A stretch of 64,000 bases of DNA from Vibrio coralliirubri (GTDB taxonomy: Bacteria; Pseudomonadota; Gammaproteobacteria; Enterobacterales; Vibrionaceae): the NCBI RefSeq assembly GCF_024347375.1, contig NZ_AP025470.1, positions 3,162,001-3,226,000 on the forward strand. The letters are read 5' to 3'. Shown piece by piece: positions 9,984 through 21,311 of this stretch; the first letter of the stretch is position 1, and the number at the start of each line of letters is the position of its first letter. The position numbers and the translations under genes were made by a program. The notes under the pieces are model-generated. The model worked only from the letters and a program-made list of their open reading frames with translations. It was not told the DNA's origin and made no database searches.

Positions 9984-11252
9984 TTAAAACTCTTTTTGTA
10001 TCCAATTACGCAATTTACCAAATAAACCAGACATAGAAGGTGCTGAACGCTTAGGTTCGCTGTAATCACCTTCATCACTGATCTGACAATCTCTTGCGTA
10101 ATGAAGTAAACCAACCGCCGTAGAATGATACGGCTCTTTAACATAGTCAGTTAAGCCACTAACTTCTAACGGCTTACCAACTCGAACTTGATTGCGGAAA
10201 ACACGTTCCGCACACTCTACCAATCCGTCAATTTGTGCCGCTCCACCAGTGAGAACGACGCCAGCTGCAAGGTGGTGTTTAATACCTTCATCTCGTAGCT
10301 GTAATTGAACCGTATCAATAGTTTGGTTAACGAGACCCATAAGTTCAGTGTAACGTGGTTCAATCACTTCCGACAAAGTTTGTCGTTGCAAACTTCTCGA
10401 TGGGCGACCACCAACACTTGGGACGTTAACAGAATCATCCTTGCTTACGAGTTCACTCAGAGCGCAACCATGGTTTACTTTTATCTCTTCAGCATCGCTC
10501 ACTGGCGTGCCGAAAGCGAAGGCAATATCACTGGTTACTGCATTTCCTGCGTAGGAAAAGACTTCTGTGTGTCGAAGTGCGCCGCCAGTCCAAATGGAAA
10601 TATCCATTGTACCCGCACCGATATCGACCACACACACTCCAAGCTCTCTCTCGTCTTCAGTAATTACCGCATTGCTTGAGGCAAGTCCTGAAAACACGAT
10701 TTGTTCTACTGTGAGACCACATCGTTCAACAGCTTTAATAATGTTTCTCGCCATGTCGCTATGGCAAGAAATTAGGTGAACACTGACTTCCATTCGAACA
10801 CCAGATAAGCCAAGTGGGTTCTTAATCCCTTCTTGATAATCAATGGTAAATTCTTGTGGGATCACGTGCAGAATTCTCTGCTCATCACCTATTTTAATTG
10901 ATTTCGCGGTATGGATCGCTCGATCCATATCGTCTTGAGACACCTCTTCATCAGAGATAGTGCCCATGCCTTTTTCAATTCGGCTTGCGATATGTTTACC
11001 CGATAGCGAGATAAATACATTGCTGATTTGGCATTCCGCCATCAACTCTGCTTGATCAATAGCTCGCTGAACCGACTTCACTACCGACTCTAGGTCGTTT
11101 ACACCACCTTTATCCATACCTCTGGATGGGCTTTGCCCAGAACCAATGATATTGATTTGACCATCAGGCAATATTTCACCAACCAGAGCTGATATGGTCG
11201 CAGTGCCTATATCAAGACCAACGATTATGTTGTCATCTGCGGTCTTAGTCAT
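9984..11252 (-). CDS. ftsA: Cell division protein FtsA
   Basis: FtsA is an actin-like ATPase that tethers FtsZ to the membrane and recruits the late divisome. The 422-residue product begins with the phosphate-1 segment IIVGLDIGTATISALVGE, has the DIGAGTMDISIW nucleotide-binding motif, and ends with a short amphipathic helix (LFGKLRNWIQKEF) that serves as the membrane anchor. The start overlaps the end of ftsQ by 8 bases, which suggests translational coupling. Length and order (ftsQ-ftsA-ftsZ) match the usual division operon. Confidence 0.98.
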   Translation of the reverse strand: MTKTADDNIIVGLDIGTATISALVGEILPDGQINIIGSGQSPSRGMDKGGVNDLESVVKSVQRAIDQAELMAECQISNVFISLSGKHIASRIEKGMGTISDEEVSQDDMDRAIHTAKSIKIGDEQRILHVIPQEFTIDYQEGIKNPLGLSGVRMEVSVHLISCHSDMARNIIKAVERCGLTVEQIVFSGLASSNAVITEDERELGVCVVDIGAGTMDISIWTGGALRHTEVFSYAGNAVTSDIAFAFGTPVSDAEEIKVNHGCALSELVSKDDSVNVPSVGGRPSRSLQRQTLSEVIEPRYTELMGLVNQTIDTVQLQLRDEGIKHHLAAGVVLTGGAAQIDGLVECAERVFRNQVRVGKPLEVSGLTDYVKEPYHSTAVGLLHYARDCQISDEGDYSEPKRSAPSMSGLFGKLRNWIQKEF

Positions 11253-12033
11253 CTGTGCTCTCTTCTAACTCTTGCTCTGGAAACCAGCCTACAGCGGCTC
11301 CCGTATCATACCTGAGGTCGATGTAGCTCACTTGATTCGCTTTACTACCAAGTTCGTTGTAAAGCGAAATGAAGCGTTCAACACGCTCATCTAAAGAATC
11401 TTTACCTAGTTCTAAACGGATACCGTTATCTAGGATTATTTGCCAAGCGCGACGCTCATTGAGAACGAGAGAGGTAACGGTTAACCCTAGACTGTTAATC
11501 AAAGGGGTTATCTGTCGCCACTTTTCTATCACTTCTTGGCTGGTGCCGTCTGGGCCGTAAAGCTTAACTCTATCGCCCTTCAACAGGCCGATATCACCAT
11601 TAAACACCTGACCATCGTCATTCAGCAGCATGTTACCGTTCCAGATTGCTGCTGCATGGTACTCAGTCAAAAATACTTTTATTGTGTCTGGCCACTGCTT
11701 ACGAATGGAGACCACTGAGACCCAAGGTAACGCTTCTAAACTGTCTTGCAACACACCGATGTCTTGCGACATGAAGGTTCCAATATGCTCTAGCTCGCTA
11801 AAGGCATGTTGAACATCACCAGCGGTTACGTAAGTTAAGTCGCCTTGAAGTACTATTTTGGAGAGAGGCAATCGCTGATCGTCCCACATCCAAGTCAGTG
11901 TGGTATAGAAAAGAAACCCAATGAATAGCAATACCATGACAAAAAAAGACCCGCCTAAGGCGTGTTTCTTGAGCGACGGTAAACTGAATAGGTGGCGGTT
12001 TTCGCTAAAAGTACTTTCTACCAAAGCCCGCAT
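11245..12033 (-). CDS. ftsQ: Cell division protein FtsQ
   Basis: FtsQ is a bitopic inner-membrane protein that with FtsB and FtsL links early and late divisome proteins. The 262-residue product has a short cytoplasmic N-terminus, one membrane segment at about residues 31-49, a POTRA-like stretch starting LSKIVLQGDLTYVTAGDVQ, and the beta domain. ATG at 12033 follows a CAGGGA ribosome site. Unlike in E. coli there is no ddlB between murC and ftsQ: a 182-base gap carries a strong promoter and a hairpin, so ftsQAZ probably has its own transcription start. Confidence 0.95.
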   Translation of the reverse strand: MRALVESTFSENRHLFSLPSLKKHALGGSFFVMVLLFIGFLFYTTLTWMWDDQRLPLSKIVLQGDLTYVTAGDVQHAFSELEHIGTFMSQDIGVLQDSLEALPWVSVVSIRKQWPDTIKVFLTEYHAAAIWNGNMLLNDDGQVFNGDIGLLKGDRVKLYGPDGTSQEVIEKWRQITPLINSLGLTVTSLVLNERRAWQIILDNGIRLELGKDSLDERVERFISLYNELGSKANQVSYIDLRYDTGAAVGWFPEQELEESTDD

Positions 12034-12105
12034 TCCCTGTCGTTGGTTCGCAATTCTATTCCCTATCTTCGTAATAGAGGTAAAAGCACTTACTTTAACC
12101 TATGA

Positions 12106-12133
12106 ATTATACTGAGCAAAATCAAACTATCAA
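12106..12133 (-). promoter_or_regulatory. Promoter for ftsQAZ
   Basis: On the minus strand: -35 TTGATA (12128-12133), 16-base spacer, -10 TATAAT (12106-12111). Transcription would start near 12099, about 65 bases before the ftsQ ATG. The perfect -10 in the only large gap of the mur-fts run supports an internal promoter. Confidence 0.65.
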
Positions 12134-12164
12134 ACGTTGATAATAAGATTTTTGGTCAATTTTA

Positions 12165-12193
12165 GGTCAATCGCAAGAAGTGAGCGATTGACC
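12165..12193. repeat. Perfect 10-bp inverted repeat upstream of the ftsQ promoter
   Basis: GGTCAATCGC and GCGATTGACC flank a 9-base loop. A further GGTCAAT lies at 12154-12160. There is no T-run on either strand, so it is not a standard terminator. It sits about 30 bases upstream of the -35. It could be an operator or an RNA structure at the end of the murC message. Confidence 0.6.
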
Positions 12194-12215
12194 ACAGTCT
12201 GTAGACAGTATTCTG

Positions 12216-13676
12216 TTACGCGTTCTGCATTTTATTAATGTCTAACTGTAACGATTCCAACTGCTTCGCTACTCGACCAACATCGCCTGCACCCTGCGTT
12301 AAAACAAGGTCACCACCTTGAATTACGTTGGCTAAAGCCGATGGCAGTGCGTTGATATCGGCAACAAAGATTGGATCTATCTTACCACGCCCACGAATAG
12401 TTCGACTTAATGAACGCCCGTCTGCCCCTGCAATAAGTTTCTCACCTGCAGAATAAACATCTAACAAAATTAGGACATCAACCTGCTCAAGAACGTTCGC
12501 AAAATCATCATACAGATCGCGAGTACGACTATAACGGTGCGGTTGGAAGATCATGACAAGGCGTTTATCAGTCCAGCCACTACGAGCAGCTTGAATAGTC
12601 ACGTCAACTTCGGTTGGGTGATGACCGTAATCATCGACCAACATTGCCACGCCTTTACCTGTTTCGTACTCACCTAGGTGATCGAAACGGCGACCCGTGC
12701 CTTCTGTTCCTGCCATCGCTTTTAGAATCGCTTCATCGCTGATGTCATCTTCTGTTGCAACAGCAATCGCCGCGGATGCATTCAATGCATTGTGACGACC
12801 CGGAATGTTTAACGTGATATCAAGGTTAGCTTTACCTTCACGTACCACTGTGAATTTGCCTTGCTGGCCTTCTTGTACGTAGTTCTCAATACGAATATCC
12901 GCATCTTCAGAGAAACCGTAAGTAATCACTTGGCGACTTACCTGAGGGATAAGCTCACGCACTACTGGATCATCAACGCACATCACAGCCTGACCGTAGA
13001 ATGGCAGATTGTGTAAGAAATCAATAAACGTCTGCTTTAGCGTTTCAAAATCGCCGCCGTAGGTATCCATATGATCCGCTTCAATGTTAGTTACGATACT
13101 AACCATTGGTTGCAGATGTAAGAATGACGCATCACTCTCATCGGCTTCAGCGATAAGAATACGGCTTGAACCTAAACGTGCGTTAGTGCCTGCACTTTTC
13201 ACCAAACCACCGTTTACGAAGGTTGGATCTAGACCTGCTTCAGAATAAATCTGTGTCACTAGCGCAGTCGTGGTTGTCTTACCGTGCGTACCTGCCACAG
13301 CAATACCGTGACGAAAACGCATCAACTCAGCCAGCATTTCTGCACGACGAACGATCGGTGTGCGCGCTTCACGAGCTGCAATAATTTCTGGGTTTTCTTC
13401 GTTGATAGCGGTTGAAACCACCACCACACTTGCGTCGGCAACGTTACTTGCTTGGTGGCCGATATAAACGGTCGCACCCTTGCTAACTAAACGATCAGTC
13501 ACTGGATTTTGAGCAATATCAGAACCCGTGATCTGGTAGCCTTCATTTAGCAAGACTTCAGCAATCCCGCTCATTCCGGCACCACCAATACCAATGAAGT
13601 GGATAGATTTAACACGGCGCATCTCTGGCACCATTGCACGGATTTGCGCTAAGTCTTGGGTATGTTCAATCGTCAT
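12216..13676 (-). CDS. murC: UDP-N-acetylmuramate--L-alanine ligase
   Basis: MurC adds L-alanine to UDP-MurNAc, the first peptide step of peptidoglycan precursor synthesis. From ATG 13676 the product has 486 residues; a TTG one codon upstream is possible but less likely. The N-terminal Rossmann motif [15 protein letters not shown], the Mur-ligase P-loop [14 protein letters not shown] and the [10 protein letters not shown] motif are present. It follows murG after 13 bases. It is the last mur gene before the 182-base gap to ftsQ; ddlB, which follows in E. coli, is absent here. Confidence 0.98.
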   Translation of the reverse strand: MTIEHTQDLAQIRAMVPEMRRVKSIHFIGIGGAGMSGIAEVLLNEGYQITGSDIAQNPVTDRLVSKGATVYIGHQASNVADASVVVVSTAINEENPEIIAAREARTPIVRRAEMLAELMRFRHGIAVAGTHGKTTTTALVTQIYSEAGLDPTFVNGGLVKSAGTNARLGSSRILIAEADESDASFLHLQPMVSIVTNIEADHMDTYGGDFETLKQTFIDFLHNLPFYGQAVMCVDDPVVRELIPQVSRQVITYGFSEDADIRIENYVQEGQQGKFTVVREGKANLDITLNIPGRHNALNASAAIAVATEDDISDEAILKAMAGTEGTGRRFDHLGEYETGKGVAMLVDDYGHHPTEVDVTIQAARSGWTDKRLVMIFQPHRYSRTRDLYDDFANVLEQVDVLILLDVYSAGEKLIAGADGRSLSRTIRGRGKIDPIFVADINALPSALANVIQGGDLVLTQGAGDVGRVAKQLESLQLDINKMQNA

Positions 13677-13689
13677 CAATTCAATCTCA

Positions 13690-14751
13690 TTATTTTGCTA
13701 AAGCTTTAATCGCTTCAGCGACGGTCACATCAGCATCAAGCTTGGCGGCTTGACGAGCTTTTGTTGCCATCATTTTTAATTCATTTCTATCAAGCTGCGC
13801 GATAGTGTTCGCTAGCTTATCAGCCGTTAGTTGAGGCTGTTCAATCATTAACGCTGCGCCACATTCAACTAAATGGTCGGCATTCAACGCTTGTTGTCTG
13901 TCTTTGTGCATAAACGGAACGAAGATAGATCCGACACCTGCCGCAGACACTTCTGATACGGTTAATGCACCTGAGCGACACACTAATAGATCTGCCCACT
14001 CATAAGCTTGCGCCACATCATCAATAAATTCAGTCACTTGAACATTATCAACAGAATGTGATTTGTATTGCTCAATAACTTGCTGTTGATTGTTCTTACC
14101 CGCTTGGTGCATCACAGTGAAGCCTTCACCAAGCTGCGCCATCGTTATTGGCATGGTATCGTTCAGGATTTTGGCGCCCTGACTGCCGCCCATCACCAAG
14201 ATGCGGATGTCACCATCACGCTCAGCCATACGTTGCTCGGGTTCAGCTAAGGCAACCACATCTTCGCGTACTGGGTTACCCACCACTTCTGCGGTAGGGA
14301 AAGCACCAGGGAAAGCTTGGAAAACCTTTTTAGCAATCTTAGACAGCCATTGGTTGGTTAAACCTGCCACTGCATTTTGTTCATGCAGAACCACTGGAAT
14401 GCCAGACAACCATGCCGCGATACCACCCGGGCCACTCACGTAACCACCCATGCCAAGCACCACATCAGGTTGCCATGCTTTAATGTGTTGTCTTGCTTGA
14501 AGTATGGCATTAATAATCTGGAACGGCGCTTTAATTAACTTGCTAATGCCTTGACCACGCAGGCCTTTCACCTTGATGAAGTCGATCTCAATACCATGCT
14601 TTGGTACCAAATCCGCTTCCATTCTGTCTGCCGTTCCTAACCAGCGAATTTCCCAGCCTTGTTGCTGAAGCTTTTTAGCTACCGCTAACCCTGGAAAAAC
14701 GTGACCGCCAGTACCACCAGCCATCACTAAAAGTTTTTTGTTTTGTTTCAT
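13690..14751 (-). CDS. murG: Lipid II synthase: UDP-GlcNAc undecaprenyl-PP-MurNAc-pentapeptide transferase
   Basis: MurG adds GlcNAc to lipid I on the inner face of the membrane to make lipid II. From ATG 14751 the protein has 353 residues; a GTG one codon upstream is an alternative. The first glycine loop [17 protein letters not shown], the second nucleotide-sugar loop [13 protein letters not shown], and the C-terminal [10 protein letters not shown] segment that binds UDP-GlcNAc are all visible. It lies between ftsW and murC in the standard order and spacing. Confidence 0.98.
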   Translation of the reverse strand: MKQNKKLLVMAGGTGGHVFPGLAVAKKLQQQGWEIRWLGTADRMEADLVPKHGIEIDFIKVKGLRGQGISKLIKAPFQIINAILQARQHIKAWQPDVVLGMGGYVSGPGGIAAWLSGIPVVLHEQNAVAGLTNQWLSKIAKKVFQAFPGAFPTAEVVGNPVREDVVALAEPEQRMAERDGDIRILVMGGSQGAKILNDTMPITMAQLGEGFTVMHQAGKNNQQQVIEQYKSHSVDNVQVTEFIDDVAQAYEWADLLVCRSGALTVSEVSAAGVGSIFVPFMHKDRQQALNADHLVECGAALMIEQPQLTADKLANTIAQLDRNELKMMATKARQAAKLDADVTVAEAIKALAK

Positions 14752-14796
14752 CACGTTATATTCTTATTCTACTAATTCGTTTTGATTATCGGCTTG

Positions 14797-15960
14797 TTAT
14801 TTTTGTTGCATTCGGCATTCGTGATCGATACGCAGCAGCATAGACACCGCCACTGACATCACGATAAGACTTGAACCACCATAACTGATCAGCGGCAAGG
14901 TTAGACCTTTGGTTGGGACGATGCCTGAAGCTGCACCCACGTTAACAAGCGTCTGAAATGCAAACCAAATACCGATGCCAAATGCCAGGTAACCACTGAA
15001 TACTTGGTCATTTTCAAAGGCCTTTTTGCCAATAAAAATGGCTTTAAAAACCAAGCTAAAGATGAGTATCAACACCAAGGTCACGCCAACAAAACCCAAT
15101 TCTTCTGCCAACACAGCAAATACAAAATCGGTGTGTGCTTCGGGTAGGTATTCGAGTTTCTGAATTGAGTTACCGAGCCCTTGCCCCATCCAATCGCCAC
15201 GGCCAAACGCCATCAATGACTGAGTTAACTGGTAACCACTGCCGAACGGGTCGTTCCAAGGTTCCCAGAATGAGGTAACACGTCGAACACGATAAGGTTC
15301 TATAACAATCAAACCGACGACCGCGGCAATACCTGCCACCATCAAGGCGATAAACTGTGAAAGCTTGGCACCGGCAATGAATAGCATGCCGAACAGAGTC
15401 ACTAGCATTACGACCACAGTACCTAAATCGGGCTGGCCCAGTAGCAACACGGCAAAGGCGCCAAACACCATGATCGGTTTACCAAAACCACCGAAGAAGG
15501 TTTTTCTCACTTCGTCTTGTTTACGAACCAAGTAGCCCGCCATAAAGATAAACAGCGATAACTTGGCGACTTCAGCTGGTTGTAAGTTAAATAGCCCTAA
15601 TGGGATCCAACGCGATGCGCCGTTAACCGACTTGCCGACGGCTAGTACCACAATCAGCAAGAAGAAGGATAAGCCCAGTAGATACATACTGTATTGAAAC
15701 CAACGCTGCATCGGGATTTGCAATATGACGCTGGAGACACCTAACGCCAACACAAGGAAGATGGCATGACGGAACATAAAGTGAAATGGCTGATCGGTTA
15801 AACGAGCACTGATAGGAAACGAAGCCGACGTTACCATCACTAAGCCCGTCAGCATCAGTCCAAGAGCAATCCATACCAATTGACGATCGTAAAGCGCCTC
15901 TGGTGTGGCACGGTTAAGCCATTGCCAAATAGATTGATTGATCTCTTTCACTCTTTGCAC
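14797..15960 (-). CDS. ftsW: Septal peptidoglycan glycosyltransferase FtsW (SEDS)
   Basis: FtsW is the SEDS-family glycan polymerase of the septum and works with FtsI. The 387-residue product has about ten hydrophobic segments. Family motifs include the [19 protein letters not shown] stretch and, near the end, [13 protein letters not shown]. The start used is GTG with AAGGA about ten bases upstream; the N-terminus is cytoplasmic and variable, so the exact start is uncertain. It follows murD after 22 bases and precedes murG by 45. Confidence 0.97.
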   Translation of the reverse strand: MQRVKEINQSIWQWLNRATPEALYDRQLVWIALGLMLTGLVMVTSASFPISARLTDQPFHFMFRHAIFLVLALGVSSVILQIPMQRWFQYSMYLLGLSFFLLIVVLAVGKSVNGASRWIPLGLFNLQPAEVAKLSLFIFMAGYLVRKQDEVRKTFFGGFGKPIMVFGAFAVLLLGQPDLGTVVVMLVTLFGMLFIAGAKLSQFIALMVAGIAAVVGLIVIEPYRVRRVTSFWEPWNDPFGSGYQLTQSLMAFGRGDWMGQGLGNSIQKLEYLPEAHTDFVFAVLAEELGFVGVTLVLILIFSLVFKAIFIGKKAFENDQVFSGYLAFGIGIWFAFQTLVNVGAASGIVPTKGLTLPLISYGGSSLIVMSVAVSMLLRIDHECRMQQK

Positions 15961-15982
15961 TGAATGTTAGTCCTTCAACACG

Positions 15983-17299
15983 TTAGGCATACTCATGAGC
16001 AAGTTCAGTGAACGCATCACCTCTTGCCATGAAGTTATTAAATTGGTCGAAGCTGGCACACGCCGGAGACAACATCACCATATCACCAGCAACTAACTGC
16101 TTCGAGATACTCTCGATAATGTCACCCATAGTTTCAAACGTCTTAGACGATGGGTGTAACGGCATAAATTGCGCTGCATCTTCACCAAAACAACACAGTT
16201 GAACGCGCTCTAGTTGCGACAACACAGGCTTAAGCTCACTGAAGTCGGCACCTTTACCAACCCCACCAACCAGAAGATACAAAGTACCTTGGCACTCTAA
16301 GCCCGACAGAGCCGCTAATGTACTGGCTACGTTGGTCGCTTTTGAGTCGTTAACCCATTTGATTTCGCGTTTGTCAGCCACGACTTGGCAGCGATGCGTC
16401 AAACCATTGTAGGCCTTCAAGGCTTCAAGGCTTTTGTTGTAATCAACACCGACTTGTTTAAGCAGCGCTAGCGAGACTAACGCATTTGCCACATTGTGAC
16501 GTCCAACCAATGTTAAATCTTGAGTCGCAAGTACAGGTTTACCGTTATCCATTAGCCATTCGATGCCATCAACTGTCGCGACACCAAACTCTTGGTCATC
16601 GAGTCCGAATGTGACTAATGACATGTTGTGGTCTGGATAAGTCTCTTTGTCGTCGCGGTTTACAATCGCGTACTGAGCATTATTAAAGATTCTTAGCTTG
16701 GCATCGCGGTAATCGGCCATGCCTTGGTAGCGATCCATATGGTCTTCTGACAGATTCAGAAATGCTGCTGCTGCTAAGTTTAGGCTTGATGTTGTTTCTA
16801 ACTGAAAGCTTGAAAGCTCAAGAACATATAAATCAGCATCAAGCTCTAGAAGATCTAGGGCAGGAATACCTATGTTGCCACCCACACCGACATTCAAACC
16901 CGCAGCCTTAGCAAGCACACCAGTAAGGTCAGTCACGGTGCTCTTGCCGTTAGAACCCGTGATAGCCACAACGGGTTTGTCTACCGCCCAGCCAAACAGT
17001 TCAATATCGCCAACAACCGGAGTTCCCGCTTGAATAACATCTTGTATTTCAGGGGTCGCGAGTGCGATACCTGGGTTAGCAACCACCAAATCAGCTTCCG
17101 CTAACCATTGGCTATTCCAACTTCCAGAATGCAGCTCTACCGATTCAGGTAAAGATTCCTTTCCTGGTGGTAGCTCTCGCGTATCAATCACCTTCACATG
17201 CGTATGAGGTTGATATTTTACGAGATGTTTAACGACAGAGAGCCCGGTAATACCGAGCCCCACAACCACTACATTTTGAATGTTTTGCCAACGTTCCAT
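15983..17299 (-). CDS. murD: UDP-N-acetylmuramoyl-L-alanine--D-glutamate ligase
   Basis: MurD adds D-glutamate to UDP-MurNAc-L-Ala in the cytoplasm. The 438-residue product has the N-terminal fold [12 protein letters not shown], the Mur-ligase ATP loop [14 protein letters not shown], the second-domain [10 protein letters not shown] motif and the VNDSKATN C-terminal motif. Length and order (mraY-murD-ftsW) are standard. It follows mraY after 57 bases, in which I see no promoter. Confidence 0.98.
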   Translation of the reverse strand: MERWQNIQNVVVVGLGITGLSVVKHLVKYQPHTHVKVIDTRELPPGKESLPESVELHSGSWNSQWLAEADLVVANPGIALATPEIQDVIQAGTPVVGDIELFGWAVDKPVVAITGSNGKSTVTDLTGVLAKAAGLNVGVGGNIGIPALDLLELDADLYVLELSSFQLETTSSLNLAAAAFLNLSEDHMDRYQGMADYRDAKLRIFNNAQYAIVNRDDKETYPDHNMSLVTFGLDDQEFGVATVDGIEWLMDNGKPVLATQDLTLVGRHNVANALVSLALLKQVGVDYNKSLEALKAYNGLTHRCQVVADKREIKWVNDSKATNVASTLAALSGLECQGTLYLLVGGVGKGADFSELKPVLSQLERVQLCCFGEDAAQFMPLHPSSKTFETMGDIIESISKQLVAGDMVMLSPACASFDQFNNFMARGDAFTELAHEYA

Positions 17300-17356
17300 T
17301 TAAACAAGATGCTCTTAATAGTTTTAAAGAGCCTCTACTCAGAGGCTCACACAGGA

Positions 17357-18439
17357 TTAACGAACTTTCAGTGTCGCTAGGCCAACCAGTACTAATACCA
17401 TTGAGATGATCCAAAAACGCACGATTACACGCGGCTCTGGCCAACCTTTAAGTTCATAGTGGTGGTGAATCGGTGCCATGCGGAAAATACGCTGACCACG
17501 TAATTTGTAAGAGCCCACCTGCAGAATCACTGACAGAGTCTCCATTACAAACACACCACCCATGATAACCAGTACCAACTCTTGGCGAACTAACACAGCA
17601 ATCACACCCAATGCACCGCCCAGTGCTAGTGAGCCAACATCGCCCATGAATACTTGTGCTGGGTAGGTGTTGAACCATAGGAAACCTAGGCCTGCACCGA
17701 CGATAGCAGTACATACAACCACAAGCTCAGAAGTGTATGGGATGTATGGAATGTGTAGATATGCTGCGAAGTTAACGTTACCTGTCGCCCAAGCAATCAC
17801 AGCAAAACCAGCAGCAACCATCACCGTTGGCATAATCGCCAAACCATCTAGGCCATCTGTTAGGTTCACCGCGTTACTGGTACCCACAATAACAAAATAA
17901 GTCAGTACGATGTACAATAAACCTAATTGTGGCATCACATCTTTAAAGAAAGGAACCACCAATTGGGTTGCCGCAGTATCGTGTCCGTGAGCATACAGAG
18001 CAAACGCCACAACCAATGCAATAGCCGATTGCCAGAAGTACTTCCAACGAGCAATCAAGCCATCTGTGTTTTTACGAACCACTTTACGGTAGTCATCAAC
18101 AAAGCCAACCGCACCGTAACCGCCAAGGACAACCAATACCGCCCAAACGTAAGGGTTAGAAAGATCAGCCCACATTAATACCGTAATAATAATGGCAGCT
18201 AGGATCATCACGCCACCCATGGTTGGTGTACCACGTTTGCTAAAGTGAGATTCAGGGCCGTCATTACGAACAACTTGGCCAATTTGTAGCATTTGCAGAC
18301 GCTCAATTAAACGAGGTCCCATCCACAGCGACAGACATAAAGCGGTCAAAATACTCGCGATTGCACGAAACGATAGGTATTCGAACAAACGGAAAAAAGA
18401 AAGGTGTGGCTGTAGTAGCTCTGCAAGCCAAATTATCAT
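17357..18439 (-). CDS. mraY: Phospho-MurNAc-pentapeptide transferase
   Basis: MraY makes lipid I by transferring phospho-MurNAc-pentapeptide to undecaprenyl phosphate in the inner membrane. At 360 residues it equals the E. coli length. It has ten membrane segments. The catalytic Asp pair appears in [10 protein letters not shown] and the third Asp in [10 protein letters not shown]; the conserved His-rich loop reads [13 protein letters not shown]. The ATG overlaps the murF stop by four bases, implying coupled translation. Confidence 0.98.
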   Translation of the reverse strand: MIIWLAELLQPHLSFFRLFEYLSFRAIASILTALCLSLWMGPRLIERLQMLQIGQVVRNDGPESHFSKRGTPTMGGVMILAAIIITVLMWADLSNPYVWAVLVVLGGYGAVGFVDDYRKVVRKNTDGLIARWKYFWQSAIALVVAFALYAHGHDTAATQLVVPFFKDVMPQLGLLYIVLTYFVIVGTSNAVNLTDGLDGLAIMPTVMVAAGFAVIAWATGNVNFAAYLHIPYIPYTSELVVVCTAIVGAGLGFLWFNTYPAQVFMGDVGSLALGGALGVIAVLVRQELVLVIMGGVFVMETLSVILQVGSYKLRGQRIFRMAPIHHHYELKGWPEPRVIVRFWIISMVLVLVGLATLKVR

Positions 18440-19809
18440 GAAAAGTTCTCCTTTAAAGCAGCGGCTATTTTACTCATTCCTGCACTATTCGCGCCTTTTA
18501 CCAACAAGGTATGTGACGCGTTTTCTGGCAAGCATAAGTGCTGCTCTATGTGCGCGATCATCGCTTGATGCGTTGCGAAGTGGGTACCATTACAGACCTC
18601 ACTAATCACCTTGGTATCATCACCGTAAGTGAGTACATGCTCAAAAGCGAATGGGGCAGCATATTCACCGACTTGAAGGTGAAGTGCAAGGCTTTCGTCG
18701 CCTAATTCAGCCATATTGCCTAAAATCAACCAACGCTGACCTTTGAAGCTCGACAGCAGTTTGGCTGCCGCCTTCATTGCAGGTACGCTGGCGTTATAAC
18801 TGTCATCTATCAGCTTGATATTCTGACTTAATTGTTGAACCTCAACTCGCCCTTTGACAGAGATAAGATTCGCTAAACCATTTTTTACTTCTTCAAGCGT
18901 GGCACCAAACTGAATGCTCAACGCTGCTGCCGCCAACGCATTTGCTACGTTATGCTGACCGATAATGCCAAGCTCAACCGGCATAGCGCCTTGCGGTGTT
19001 TGCATCTCAAAGCACGCTTCGCCCTGCTCATTAATACGAATATGCTTAGCAAAGTAATTTGCCGTATTGTCGCTTTCTGAAAATGTCAGTACCGTTTTAT
19101 CTGCGAGTACTTCATTCCAGAAGTCACCACCGTTGCTTTCTAGATTAACAATAGCAGTATCACCAGCAGCAAGCCCCTGAAAGATTTCACCTTTCGCTTG
19201 CTTAACACCATCAATTGAGCCAAAGCCCTCTAGATGCGCGGCAGCTACGTTATTCACCAACGCCACCTGCGGTTTCACAAGCTGCGTGGTATAGGCGATT
19301 TCACCAATGTGGTTCGCGCCCAGTTCTATCACGGCAAAGTCGTCATTGGGTTCACTGCGCAGCAAGGTTAGTGGTACTCCAATATCATTATTGAAGTTAC
19401 CTGCCGTAAACAGCACCTTGCCACGTTGTTGCAGAATGCTCGCCACCATCTCTTTGACGGTTGTTTTACCACAGCTTCCTGTTATCGCCATGGTTGGCAC
19501 ATCACATTGTTTGTGGATCCAAGCACTTAGCTGACCTAAAGCAAGTTTAGTGTCTTCAACAACAACTTGGGTAATATTTAGGTCAAGTTTTCGTTCGACT
19601 AACAACGCGCTCGCATTTGCCTCAACCGCTTGATGACAAAAGTCATGCGCATCGAAACGTTCTCCGACAATAGCAACAAACAATGCGCCTTCTTCAACGG
19701 TGCGAGTGTCGGTAGAAACGGCATTAATTACGGCATTGTTTGAGTTACCAGCTTCAATCAACTCACCGCTGACCGCTGAACAAATCTGTTCGAGTGATAC
19801 ATCAATCAT
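18436..19809 (-). CDS. murF: UDP-N-acetylmuramoyl-tripeptide--D-alanyl-D-alanine ligase
   Basis: MurF adds the D-Ala-D-Ala dipeptide to complete the pentapeptide precursor. The 457-residue product shows the ATP loop [14 protein letters not shown], the LGANHIGEI motif and the [14 protein letters not shown] motif that distinguishes MurF. Its first base coincides with the last base of the murE stop (TAATG) and its own stop overlaps mraY. Since ddlB is absent from this cluster, the dipeptide must come from a D-Ala ligase encoded elsewhere. Confidence 0.98.
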   Translation of the reverse strand: MIDVSLEQICSAVSGELIEAGNSNNAVINAVSTDTRTVEEGALFVAIVGERFDAHDFCHQAVEANASALLVERKLDLNITQVVVEDTKLALGQLSAWIHKQCDVPTMAITGSCGKTTVKEMVASILQQRGKVLFTAGNFNNDIGVPLTLLRSEPNDDFAVIELGANHIGEIAYTTQLVKPQVALVNNVAAAHLEGFGSIDGVKQAKGEIFQGLAAGDTAIVNLESNGGDFWNEVLADKTVLTFSESDNTANYFAKHIRINEQGEACFEMQTPQGAMPVELGIIGQHNVANALAAAALSIQFGATLEEVKNGLANLISVKGRVEVQQLSQNIKLIDDSYNASVPAMKAAAKLLSSFKGQRWLILGNMAELGDESLALHLQVGEYAAPFAFEHVLTYGDDTKVISEVCNGTHFATHQAMIAHIEQHLCLPENASHTLLVKGANSAGMSKIAAALKENFS

Positions 19810-21293
19810 TATGAAATACCTAAAAGTTGAAGCGCAGACTCTCGATCTGAGTAATGGATCGTTTCGTCTTTTAATACTTGGTAATCCTCATGGCCTTTAC
19901 CAGCCAAAAGAATAATGTCATTGCTGTCTGCCTGTTCAAGCGCGAACTTAACCGCTTGGTAGCGATCGTGTTCCACAAATGCAGACTCAGGTTTGCTTAA
20001 GCCTGCCAGCATGTCTTTGACAATCAATGCCGGATCTTCGCTACGAGGGTTGTCATCTGAAATAATCATTTTATCGGCGAACTGCTCTGCGGTCGCTGCC
20101 ATCATAGGACGCTTACCCGTGTCACGGTCACCGCCGCAGCCAAAGATAGCCCACAATTTTCCAGAACAGTGAACTCGCAATGCTGCTAATGCTTTTTCTA
20201 AAGCGTCTGGCGTATGCGCGTAATCGACAACCACTTTTGCTTTGTTCGGCACTTGGAACAGTTCCATACGACCAATCACAGGTTGCAGCTGAGGCGCAGT
20301 GTCGACCAAGATTTGCTTATCGATACCTAATGACAGCAAGGTCGCAAAGGCAACCAGTACGTTTGATGCGTTGAACTGACCAATTAATGGAACAGAAAGA
20401 TCGCCTTGTCCCCAACTACCATCGAAAGAGAGCTTAATCCCAGTTTCTGCATAGGCAACATCAGATGCCCATACCGACTGTTGGTAGCCTGTTAATGGAA
20501 GTAATGAAACAGCAATCGCATTCGATAAATCTGTCATCCAAGCTTTGCCCACTTCGTCATCAACATTTATCGCAGCGTGCTTACATGTGTGCTCAGTAAA
20601 CAGGCTCTTCTTAGCCAAAGCGTACTCTTCCATCGTGCCATGGTAATCAAGATGATCACGGCTCAAATTAGTGAATACACCGACTTCGAAGTCCAAGGCT
20701 TTAACGCGACCTTGCACCAAACCATGAGAAGATATTTCCATAGCTGTGTAAGCCGCGTTTTCTTCCGCTAACTCACTCAGTGTGCGTTGTATTTCAATCG
20801 CACTGCCTGTGGTATTCGCCGCGGTTTTTAGATTGTCTAAAAAGCCATTACCCGTGGTGCCCATTACCGCAGAGCGTTGACCAACAAGATCAAGCCATTG
20901 AACAATCAATTGGGTGATGGTGGTTTTGCCATTGGTGCCGGTAACACCAATCAACTTAGTTGCTTGAGACGAGTAAACACGACCGGCCAACTCAGATAAC
21001 ACCAAGTTAAGGTCTTTAATGTAAATTACTGGAACAGCATCCAACCACTCAATCAGACCATGGGCCTTTTCAGCATCAGCTTGTGCGATAACGGCATTGG
21101 TTCCCTGTTCGACCGCTTTGTCGATGAAACGACGGCCATCAACAGCATGCCCAACTACAGCAACAAAAATATCGCCGTCTTTGATGGCACGACTATCCAA
21201 CTCCAACTGTTCAACAGCAATCGAATCCAGCTCAGGTGAACTAAAGTCACCCCAAGGAGAAAGTAAAGATGACAGCGTGAGGCTATTACTCAT
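19809..21293 (-). CDS. murE: UDP-MurNAc-L-Ala-D-Glu--meso-diaminopimelate ligase
   Basis: MurE adds the third residue of the stem peptide. The ATP loop [13 protein letters not shown] and the substrate motif DDNPRSEDP are visible. The DNPR form of this motif is the signature for meso-diaminopimelate rather than lysine, as expected for a Gram-negative. The product has 494 residues. It follows ftsI after 18 bases and overlaps murF by one base. Its substrate links it to dapB at the other end of the window. Confidence 0.98.
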   Translation of the reverse strand: MSNSLTLSSLLSPWGDFSSPELDSIAVEQLELDSRAIKDGDIFVAVVGHAVDGRRFIDKAVEQGTNAVIAQADAEKAHGLIEWLDAVPVIYIKDLNLVLSELAGRVYSSQATKLIGVTGTNGKTTITQLIVQWLDLVGQRSAVMGTTGNGFLDNLKTAANTTGSAIEIQRTLSELAEENAAYTAMEISSHGLVQGRVKALDFEVGVFTNLSRDHLDYHGTMEEYALAKKSLFTEHTCKHAAINVDDEVGKAWMTDLSNAIAVSLLPLTGYQQSVWASDVAYAETGIKLSFDGSWGQGDLSVPLIGQFNASNVLVAFATLLSLGIDKQILVDTAPQLQPVIGRMELFQVPNKAKVVVDYAHTPDALEKALAALRVHCSGKLWAIFGCGGDRDTGKRPMMAATAEQFADKMIISDDNPRSEDPALIVKDMLAGLSKPESAFVEHDRYQAVKFALEQADSNDIILLAGKGHEDYQVLKDETIHYSDRESALQLLGIS

Positions 21294-21311
21294 ATTGAAT
21301 CCTGATTGGCT

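Noticed and set aside
9306..10025. 239-codon plus-strand frame antisense to ftsZ
   Set aside because: It mirrors the ftsZ coding frame, has a Ser/Thr/Pro-rich shadow composition, no ribosome site and no known family.
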